From Oscillospiraceae bacterium (GTDB taxonomy: Bacteria > Bacillota > Clostridia > Oscillospirales > CAG-272): a stretch of DNA of 40,956 nucleotides. Position numbers and translations under genes: made by a program. The notes beneath the pieces are model-generated. The model was not told the DNA's origin and ran no database searches. It was given only the letters and a program-made list of their open reading frames with translations. Where the stretch lies: the NCBI GenBank assembly GCA_015064845.1, contig SVRL01000016.1, positions 1-40,956 on the forward strand, given 5' to 3'. Below, piece after piece: positions 33,290 to 40,956 of the stretch. How positions within the stretch are numbered: the stretch's first letter is position 1; every line of letters begins with the position of its first letter.

Positions 33290-33694
33290 TTATTTATTTT
33301 TTGCGATATGGATTCTGTTGAGCGCTCTTGCGAGCTTGGCTTCCGCAAGCTGTCTTTCTTTTCTGTCCTTTGTATTCCGAAGTGTGTACTCCGCGCGTTC
33401 TTTTGCTTTTTTTGCGCGCTCTTCATCAATATTTTCGGCAAACTCAAAGGTTACGGCAACCAGGCGGACGTTTTCTTTGCTGACGGAAAGAAATCCGCCC
33501 GAGCAGGAAGCCGCGCGGGTATTCCCTCCCGCCTCACGCACTCTTGCTCTGCCGACGGCAACCGCCGCGATATAATCCATATGACCGCGCAAAATTTCCA
33601 CGTCGCCCTCCGTCGTGTGAACGAGAAGGCTTTCCGCTTCTCCGTCAAACACAAGTCCGTCGGGAGTTACGATTTCCAGATGAAATGTACGCAT
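33290..33694 (-). CDS. atpC: ATP synthase F1 epsilon subunit
   Basis: 134 residues from the ATG at 33694 (GGGTGA upstream; a GTG at 33703 is possible). N-terminal beta-sandwich FHLEIVTPDGLVFDGEAES, GDVEILRGHMDYIAAVA, GGFLSVSKENVRLVA, and a C-terminal helical hairpin (EERAKKAKERAE ... AKLARALNRI). It is the central-stalk subunit and inhibitor of F1. Last gene of the operon, 15 bp after atpD. Confidence 0.95.
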   Translation of the reverse strand: MRTFHLEIVTPDGLVFDGEAESLLVHTTEGDVEILRGHMDYIAAVAVGRARVREAGGNTRAASCSGGFLSVSKENVRLVAVTFEFAENIDEERAKKAKERAEYTLRNTKDRKERQLAEAKLARALNRIHIAKNK

Positions 33695-33709
33695 ACCGTT
33701 CACCCGCGC

Positions 33710-35146
<1,437 letters not shown>

Positions 35147-35992
35147 TCAAAGCGCTTCCGCGCCGGAGACGATCTCCGTGATTTCCTGTGTGATGACCGA
35201 CTGCCGCGCGCGGTTATAGCTGAGCATTAAGCTGTCGATCATTTCTCCTGCGTTTTTATTCGCCGCATTCATCGCGCTTCTTCTTGCGCCGGATTCGGAA
35301 GCGAGTGCTTCGCAAACGGCGGCGTAAATCACCCCTCCGACGTAATCGGGGACGATGCGGTCCAGAATTTCTTCCGCATCGCCTTCAAAAAAGGGAGCAT
35401 TGCGCTTCTCTTTTCTTTCGGGTTCGGAAAGCGGAAGCAATTTTTTATCCGTCGGCACCTGAGAGATCATGGAAGCGAAGTTCGTATACACAATCACCGC
35501 CGCATCGATCTCTCCCGAACGGAAGCTTTCACAGATACTCTTTCCGATCGCCAAGGCATCGCCTACGTGCAGATCGGCAATATATTCGGGTGCTTCGCCG
35601 TAAAGCGGAAGTCCTTTATGCCGATAATAATCAAGGGCTTTCTTACCGATCGGAAAATAGAGCGCGTTTTTATCCTGCGCGAGTTTTTCCGCCAAGCGGA
35701 AGATATTGGCGTTATAACCGCCCGCAAGTCCTCTGTCGCCCGCCATGACGATAAAGAGCGTCTTTTTTTCCTCACGCACAGTTCCCCAAACAGAGTTTCC
35801 CGCTTCTTCCGTATTTCGCACGGCTTCAATCGTCTCTGCCAGAACCTCATGAAAAAAACGGGAGTTTTCCACACGTTCCTTTGCGCGGCGAAGCTTGGAG
35901 GTTGCAACGAGCTCCATGGCTTTTGTGATCTGCATGGTGCTTTGCACGCTTTTCATGCGCGCCTTGATATCATTCATCGATGCGCCTGCCAA
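35147..35992 (-). CDS. atpG: ATP synthase F1 gamma subunit
   Basis: 281 residues. Begins MAGASMNDIKARMKSVQ with MQITKAMELVATSKL, and ends with the helix EMIDSLMLSYNRARQSVITQEI; these two coils form the rotor shaft. The start is a TTG at 35992 after GGGGA, supported by the MAGASM start common in clostridial gamma subunits; an ATG five codons later is the alternative. The middle region is shorter than usual. It follows atpA by 26 bp. Confidence 0.95.
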   Translation of the reverse strand: MAGASMNDIKARMKSVQSTMQITKAMELVATSKLRRAKERVENSRFFHEVLAETIEAVRNTEEAGNSVWGTVREEKKTLFIVMAGDRGLAGGYNANIFRLAEKLAQDKNALYFPIGKKALDYYRHKGLPLYGEAPEYIADLHVGDALAIGKSICESFRSGEIDAAVIVYTNFASMISQVPTDKKLLPLSEPERKEKRNAPFFEGDAEEILDRIVPDYVGGVIYAAVCEALASESGARRSAMNAANKNAGEMIDSLMLSYNRARQSVITQEITEIVSGAEAL

Positions 35993-36018
35993 AAAAATCC
36001 CCTGCCTTTCGCCTGCGC

Positions 36019-37533
36019 TTACGCTTTACTTAAAAATTTATCTCTGCAAGCAACGATCGCTTCTCGGAGCGCTTTTTCGGTTTCTTCCGTCATCACGCCC
36101 GTTTCGCGGATCTCCGCAAGAAGCGCATCCTTCGTTGCAACGAGATATTCGAAAAGTTCTTTTTCAAATCGGGAAATTTCCTCCACGGGAACCGCCTTCA
36201 GAAGATTGTTGACGACCGCATAAATGATTGCGATCTGCAATTCAACGGCAACGGGCGCATTTCTGTCCTGTTTCAGAACCTCAACGATTCTCTGTCCCTG
36301 CATAAGTCTTGCTTTGGTATCGGCATCGAGATCGGAACCGAACTGCGCAAAGCCCTGCAATTCTCTGTACTGCGAATACAAAAGCTTCAGCGAACCCGAA
36401 ACCTTTTTCATCGCTTTGATCTGCGCGCTGCCGCCGACGCGGGAAACGGAAATACCCGGATTTACGGCAGGACGGACACCCGAGTGGAAAAGCTCGGTTT
36501 CCAGGAAAATCTGTCCGTCCGTGATGGAAATCACGTTGGTCGGAATATACGCGGAAACGTCGCCCGCCTGCGTTTCGATGATGGGAAGCGCCGTCAGCGA
36601 GCCGCCGCCGTATTCGGGCGCAAGTCTTGCCGCGCGTTCCAGCAAACGGGAGTGCAGATAGAAAACGTCACCGGGGTACGCTTCTCTGCCCGGAGGTCTG
36701 CGGATCAGCAGGGAAAGGGCGCGGTAAGCCACCGCGTGCTTGGAAAGATCGTCGTAAATAATCAGAACGTCTTTTCCCTTTTCCATGAAATATTCGCCCA
36801 TGGAGCAACCCGAATAGGGCGCGATATACTGCAAGGGCGCGGAATCCGCCGCCGTTGCGGAAACGACGATGGTATAATCCATCGCGCCGTTTTTATAAAG
36901 TGTGTCCACGACATTCGTAACCGTGGACTGTTTTTGTCCGATGGCAACGTAGATACAAATAACATCTTTCCCTTTCTGGTTGATGATCGTATCCGTTGCG
37001 ATAACGGTTTTTCCCGTTTGTCTGTCTCCGATAATCAGCTCTCTTTGTCCTCTGCCGATCGGAATCATGGAGTCGATTGCCTTGATACCCGTCTGAAGCG
37101 GAACGGAAACGGATTTTCTTTCGATGATTCCGTGCGCCTGTTGTTCAATGGGACGGATTTCGGAAGAAACGATGGGACCTTTGCCGTCAATGGGTTGACC
37201 GAGCGCGTTGACAACGCGGCCGATCATTTTCTCGCCGACGGGAACGGAAACGACCTTTCCCGTACGCTTGACAAGGCTTCCTTCGCTGATTCCCACGTCA
37301 TTACCGAGCAATACCGCGCTGACGCAATTTTCTTCCAGGTTCAGCGCCATGCCGAACGTACCGTTGGAAAATTCCAGCAGCTCGTTTGCTTTACAGCGAT
37401 CCAGACCGTGAACCTTGGAGATTCCGTCGCCGACGGAGATCACGTAGCCGATCTCATCCTGCTCGGTTTTTTTCGCATAATTTCTGATTTGTTCTTTTAT
37501 GATCTTGCTGATGTCATCAATTTTAGACTTCAT
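36019..37533 (-). CDS. atpA: ATP synthase F1 alpha subunit
   Basis: 504 residues from the ATG at 37533, which has GGGGAT 6 nt upstream; another in-frame ATG at 37545 has a weaker site. [12 protein letters not shown] at the N-terminus, P-loop [32 protein letters not shown], and [15 protein letters not shown] with the arginine finger. Non-catalytic nucleotide-binding subunit of F1. It lies between atpH and atpG. Confidence 0.97.
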   Translation of the reverse strand: MKSKIDDISKIIKEQIRNYAKKTEQDEIGYVISVGDGISKVHGLDRCKANELLEFSNGTFGMALNLEENCVSAVLLGNDVGISEGSLVKRTGKVVSVPVGEKMIGRVVNALGQPIDGKGPIVSSEIRPIEQQAHGIIERKSVSVPLQTGIKAIDSMIPIGRGQRELIIGDRQTGKTVIATDTIINQKGKDVICIYVAIGQKQSTVTNVVDTLYKNGAMDYTIVVSATAADSAPLQYIAPYSGCSMGEYFMEKGKDVLIIYDDLSKHAVAYRALSLLIRRPPGREAYPGDVFYLHSRLLERAARLAPEYGGGSLTALPIIETQAGDVSAYIPTNVISITDGQIFLETELFHSGVRPAVNPGISVSRVGGSAQIKAMKKVSGSLKLLYSQYRELQGFAQFGSDLDADTKARLMQGQRIVEVLKQDRNAPVAVELQIAIIYAVVNNLLKAVPVEEISRFEKELFEYLVATKDALLAEIRETGVMTEETEKALREAIVACRDKFLSKA

Positions 37534-37588
37534 CTCAATCCCCATTCTGCCGCTAAAAGCAGCCGTATTTGCTGAATCTTTGCACGGT

Positions 37589-38122
37589 TCAAAGCACGAT
37601 ATCTTTCAGGCTCTTTTCAAAGCCTTCCAGTCTTGCTTTCAGAGAACCGTCAAGCTGTTTGCCCGCGTAACGGAGAACCGCGCCTCCGAGCACTTCGGGA
37701 TCCACCGTATTTTTGATGATAACCGTTTTTCCCGTCAGCGCGGAAAGCTTTGCCGTCAGCGCGCAAACTTGTTTTTGTGTCATGGCAACGGCGGTCAGAA
37801 TCTCTGCGCGCAGAATACCGCGCGCTTCGTCGCAAAGAGCGGCGTAGGATTCCGCCACCTTGGAAAACTGATATACGCTGTGTTTTTCACAAAGGATTTT
37901 CGTCAGATTCAAAACGCTTTCATGCAAGGATGAAAACGCGCGGTCGATCAGACGGAGTTTTTCTTCCTTTGTGAGCGCGGGCGTATCCAATAATTTTTCA
38001 TATTTCGGATTTTCGCGCAAAAGCTTCCGCACGGTTTGCAGGTCTTCGGCAACCGTTTCGGTCGTTCCGTCCTCCTCCGTCAGAAGAAAAAGCGCTTTTC
38101 CGTATTCTTTTGCATCGATCAT
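37589..38122 (-). CDS. atpH: ATP synthase F1 delta subunit
   Basis: 177 residues, OSCP/delta fold: N-terminal helical bundle ([30 protein letters not shown]) and C-terminal [23 protein letters not shown], the conserved GG element. It joins the F1 head to the peripheral stalk. Start 38122 with AAGGAAAA; 33 bp from atpF. Confidence 0.95.
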   Translation of the reverse strand: MIDAKEYGKALFLLTEEDGTTETVAEDLQTVRKLLRENPKYEKLLDTPALTKEEKLRLIDRAFSSLHESVLNLTKILCEKHSVYQFSKVAESYAALCDEARGILRAEILTAVAMTQKQVCALTAKLSALTGKTVIIKNTVDPEVLGGAVLRYAGKQLDGSLKARLEGFEKSLKDIVL

Positions 38123-38155
38123 GATCTTTTCCTTATATTATATTCCGAGCGCTGA

Positions 38156-38659
38156 TCAGTTACCCATCGTGCGGATAAATTCATCAATCAACGCTTCGTG
38201 CTCTTCACGGCTGACGTCGCGTTCGATCACAGCGCCTGCGATATCGATCGCCATTTCGGAAACTTCGTTTTTGATTTCGTTGACCATGCGCTTCTTTTCA
38301 AGCTCGATCTGTTCTTCGGCACGTTTGATCACACGCGCCGCTTTATCGTTTGCATCGTGAAGGATCTCTTCCTCGCGAAGCTGTGCGCGGCGAACGGCTT
38401 TTTTCAGAATTTCTTCGCTTTCTTCGTTTGCACGGTTCAGTTTTTCTTCATAATCGGCTTTCATGACTGCCGCGTCTCCGCGGTTTTTTTCCGCTTCGGC
38501 ATACATATCGTCGATTTCCTTTTGTCTGGAATCGATCATGTTTTTAACGGGCTTGAAAAGTATTTTCCGAAGAAAAAGATATAAAACGAGAAGATTGCAC
38601 CATGCAAAGATCATCGTCCAGAAATTCACGCCGACAAAGGCTTCAAATGCTTCGATCAT
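38156..38659 (-). CDS. atpF: ATP synthase Fo b subunit
   Basis: 167 residues. One N-terminal membrane helix (NFWTMIFAWCNLLVLYLFL) followed by KILFKPVKNMIDSRQKEIDD and a long charged coiled coil to the end, the standard b-subunit plan. It dimerises as the peripheral stalk. Start 38659 with AAAGGAGG, 40 bp after atpE. Only one b-type gene, so a homodimer is expected. Confidence 0.96.
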   Translation of the reverse strand: MIEAFEAFVGVNFWTMIFAWCNLLVLYLFLRKILFKPVKNMIDSRQKEIDDMYAEAEKNRGDAAVMKADYEEKLNRANEESEEILKKAVRRAQLREEEILHDANDKAARVIKRAEEQIELEKKRMVNEIKNEVSEMAIDIAGAVIERDVSREEHEALIDEFIRTMGN

Positions 38660-38699
38660 AAGCTTCCTCCTTTTCGCAATTTTTCAAACGTTGCCAAGA

Positions 38700-38990
<291 letters not shown>

Positions 38991-39093
38991 TTATACTATT
39001 AGGAAATTGCTCAATTTTGCCCCTCGCCGTTTACATTGTTTGGATGCAAGCAAAACTCGAATGGGCGAGCGATTTCCCGCGGGTGTTGCCCGC

Positions 39094-39867
39094 TTATTTC
39101 GACTTCTCCTTTTTCGGTCTTTCCGCGGGAGGCGGACAAGCGCTTCCAACGTAAACCATCGTGAGAAGAGAAAATACGAGTGCCTGAACGAATCCCGAGA
39201 ACAGGTCAAAATAGATGGATAAGAACGCGGGGATACCTACCTGGAAAATCGGAGGGAATACCGCCGCCGCGGCTTCGGGAAGCCACGAGAATACGAACGA
39301 CGTCAAAGCGGCAAGCGCGCCGTAGATGAGCGAAGTCAGAACGGAACCGCCCGCCACGTTACCGAAATGACGGAACGCCATGGAAATCGGCTGCGCGATT
39401 TCGCTGACGATATTCATCGGCGTCATAACGACGATCGGTTCGGTGAAGCCTTTTAGCCAAGTTTTAACACCGAAATTTTTAATATTATGATACCAGACCA
39501 TCACGGACGTTACGAGCGCCCACGCAAGCGTAACGGAAAGGTCTGCCGTTGTCGAACGGAAAATTTGCGTCATACCGATCAATGTACCCACGATGGAGCA
39601 AAGAAAAAGCGTACCGATATACGGCGCGAAAACGAGATTATGTTTGCCCATCGTGTCTTCCACGAGATTATACAGCATGGTAACGAGTTTTTCCACGACG
39701 ACCTGCACTTTGCCGGGACGTTTTTTTAGATTGCGCGTCAGGCAATAGCCGAGAATCATCAAAATGACCGTTACGGCAAAAAGAGATACCGTCGTCTGGG
39801 TAATGCGGATTCCGCCGAAAATCGGAATCTCAAAATATATCTTCGGTCCGTTTACTGAAATATCCAT
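39094..39867 (-). CDS. atpB: ATP synthase Fo a subunit
   Basis: 257 residues, about five to six membrane helices. Conserved stator Arg in QPISMAFRHFGNVAGG, preceded by LKGFTEPIVVMTPMN, and a last helix GFVQALVFSLLTMVYVG. It forms the ion half-channels against the c ring. Start 39867 with AAAGGAG. It follows atpI by 19 bp. Confidence 0.96.
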   Translation of the reverse strand: MDISVNGPKIYFEIPIFGGIRITQTTVSLFAVTVILMILGYCLTRNLKKRPGKVQVVVEKLVTMLYNLVEDTMGKHNLVFAPYIGTLFLCSIVGTLIGMTQIFRSTTADLSVTLAWALVTSVMVWYHNIKNFGVKTWLKGFTEPIVVMTPMNIVSEIAQPISMAFRHFGNVAGGSVLTSLIYGALAALTSFVFSWLPEAAAAVFPPIFQVGIPAFLSIYFDLFSGFVQALVFSLLTMVYVGSACPPPAERPKKEKSK

Positions 39868-39886
39868 ACGAAAGGTCTCCTTTTCA

Positions 39887-40330
39887 TTATTTCTTGATCA
39901 TCAGTCCGCAAAGGGAAAGCAACGGGCGGAACATCAGAAGAGGCACGAGCGTTGCAATCACATCCACGAAGTCGCCGAGCAGAAATGCGCTGACCAGAAT
40001 GGCAAGCATGAGAATCTGACGGAGAATATACGAGCCTTGCGCGGCTCTTTGCACCGCAGCCTGATTTTTTGCGGCAAATTCCGCCGCTTCTTCCTCCGTC
40101 ATTTCGCCTTCGGGACGTTCCGCCATCGCTTTATCGATGGCGCGGTTAACGGAAACGGAAAGTATCACGAAATTGAGAACCGTAACCGCACTGCCGAGCA
40201 AGCAACCCGTTACGACGGCATACGAAAATTTTTGAAGAATCAGATAGACACCCACAACGATGAGAGAAACGACAAGTTCCCCGAAAATGAGAAACAGGAT
40301 TTCCGAAACGGGTAAATTTTTCTTTTGCAT
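39887..40330 (-). CDS. atpI: ATP synthase protein I-like membrane protein
   Basis: 147 residues with four predicted membrane helices: two at the N-terminus (ILFLIFGELVVSLIVVGVYLIL, VTGCLLGSAVTVLNFVILSV), a charged Glu-rich middle (MTEEEAAEFAAKNQ), and two at the C-terminus. Position directly before atpB and the GCLLGSAVTVLNF segment fit the AtpI/Uncl family, thought to help c-ring assembly. The family is poorly conserved, so identity rests largely on context. Confidence 0.8.
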   Translation of the reverse strand: MQKKNLPVSEILFLIFGELVVSLIVVGVYLILQKFSYAVVTGCLLGSAVTVLNFVILSVSVNRAIDKAMAERPEGEMTEEEAAEFAAKNQAAVQRAAQGSYILRQILMLAILVSAFLLGDFVDVIATLVPLLMFRPLLSLCGLMIKK

Positions 40331-40344
40331 ACGTCTGCCTTTCT

Positions 40345-40608
40345 TTATTTTTGAAAATCATTTTTATTATTTTGCTCTTTTTCCAGCCGTTCCAATCCCG
40401 ACAGCGCGGAAATCAGAAAACGAATCATGGAAACCAGCCCTGCAGCAACGCCGAGCACGATGAGAATGACAAAAACATAATTTCCCATTCCGCCTCTTTC
40501 CGTCAGCAGCCATCCGAAAAATATGCCTGCGCCGATGGGAAACAAAAGACTCCAAAATGCTTGCAGGAATACATTCAGTGCATACATGGTATTCATAAAC
40601 CGCTTCAT
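40345..40608 (-). CDS. atpZ: AtpZ/AtpI-type small membrane protein
   Basis: 87 residues from the ATG at 40608, 6 nt after GGGAGG; a TTG two codons earlier overlaps that site. Two membrane helices: FWSLLFPIGAGIFFGWLL then a Gly turn (TERGGMGN) and VFVILIVLGVAAGLVSMIRF, as in the F0F1-ATPase gene-1 (AtpZ) family found at the head of atp operons. First gene of the operon, 14 bp before atpI. Confidence 0.75.
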   Translation of the reverse strand: MKRFMNTMYALNVFLQAFWSLLFPIGAGIFFGWLLTERGGMGNYVFVILIVLGVAAGLVSMIRFLISALSGLERLEKEQNNKNDFQK

Positions 40609-40644
40609 GCACAACCTCCCTTGTTTTCATCAAACAGTATATAC

Positions 40645-40673
40645 AGTATAACACAAAAAAAGTCAAAAATCAA
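40645..40673 (-). promoter_or_regulatory. Promoter of the atp operon
   Basis: Minus strand TTGATT (40673-40668), 17-bp spacer, TATACT (40650-40645) with extended -10 TGT, 37 bp before the first ATG of the operon. Confidence 0.7.
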
Positions 40674-40729
40674 GTATTTTCCAAAAAAAGACAATTTTTG
40701 TTTGGTTGGATGTAACACAGCGTGTCATA

Positions 40730-40910
40730 CCTCATCCGTCTTTTTGATACGCTCCGCTGTCAAAAATCCACCTTCCCCAAAAGGGCAATGTCGTCAACTT
40801 AAGAAAACGCGAATTCGTTGAAAAATGGTAAGATAAATGGGAATTTATAAGCCTTCCCCAGCGGGGGAAGGTGCCTCCCGATTCTTGAATCGGAAGAGAG
40901 GCGGATGAGG
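40730..40910. repeat. Head-to-head pair of hairpin repeats
   Basis: The left half runs CCTCATCCG (40730-40738), a TTTTTGA/TCAAAAA hairpin (40741-40766) and CACCTTCCCC (40769-40778). The right half is the mirror image: GGGGAAGGTG (40864-40873), a CCGATTC/GAATCGG hairpin (40878-40893) and CGGATGAGG (40902-40910). The right half also holds CCTTCCCC/GGGGAAGG (40852-40871). This resembles a hairpin repeat common between genes in gut Clostridia. No gene in the 348 bp from 40609 to the window end. Confidence 0.7.
40830..40847. repeat. Box copy in opposite orientation
   Basis: AAGATAAATGGGAATTTA, the reverse complement of the box ending elements A and B with one mismatch, placed directly before the CCTTCCCC hairpin of the repeat at 40852. 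Confidence 0.6.
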
Positions 40911-40956
40911 TGTGGTGCAAAATATTTTGCACTTTTGCGAAGCAAAACAACTACTC

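Noticed and set aside
33082-33447. Minus-strand frame spanning the 3' end of atpC and the downstream gap
   Set aside because: It overlaps atpC out of frame and continues through terminator hairpins.
40732-40950. Small minus-strand ORF in the terminal repeat region
   Set aside because: It is translated repeat sequence with hairpins and has no ribosome site.

Overview
The window looks like chromosomal DNA of an anaerobic, gut-type Clostridia (Firmicutes) bacterium. The core genes have Firmicutes order (plsX-rnc-smc-ftsY, yhbY-nadD-yqeK-LCP, atpI-atpBEFHAGDC). Ribosome binding sites are strong AAAGGAG types, promoters are TTGACA/TATAAT, and lipoproteins have short Gram-positive-style signals. 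The ATP synthase c subunit carries the two-carboxylate Na+ motif known from anaerobes. I cannot name the genus.

Layout. (1) 1-3.5 kb: a partial Cys-rich repeat lipoprotein, a lipoprotein metallophosphoesterase and a divergently transcribed SGNH/SASA-type esterase lipoprotein. (2) 3.5-5.4 kb: a large serine recombinase with a small upstream ORF and a 13-bp inverted repeat, probably a tiny integrated element or its remnant. (3) 5.4-13.8 kb: an accessory carbohydrate locus with an endonuclease/exonuclease/phosphatase-fold enzyme, two large paralogous GH106-like glycosidases and a convergent GH43. Gene debris lies between them, including the first 12 codons of a lost GH1 beta-glucosidase. (4) 13.8-17.4 kb: the yhbY-nadD-yqeK-LCP operon, bracketed by two same-orientation copies of a 340-400 bp gene-free element built almost wholly of hairpins. 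(5) 17.4-25.6 kb: the plsX-rnc-radical SAM-smc-ftsY-rdgB operon. (6) 25.7-29.3 kb: a small unknown protein, a MITE-like repeat, tRNA-Gly(GCC), a very short ferredoxin-thioredoxin-reductase-type protein and an amino-acid ABC transporter. (7) 29.3-33.1 kb: a lipoprotein-rlmB-membrane protein operon. The membrane protein keeps the P1B-type ATPase architecture but has lost the phosphorylated Asp. (8) 33.3-40.6 kb: a complete F-type ATP synthase operon (atpZ-atpI-atpB-E-F-H-A-G-D-C). (9) 40.7-40.95 kb: an inverted pair of hairpin repeats.

All genes from 12.8 kb to the right end are on the minus strand.

Most notable observations: (a) the dispersed structured element at 13879-14222 and 17002-17400, whose stems differ between copies by compensatory base changes and which carries an array of short hairpins separated by AATATCACT; (b) a 19-bp box at the end of both copies that recurs at three other places; (c) the apparently catalytically dead P-type ATPase; (d) the E32/E65 Na+ rotor motif.
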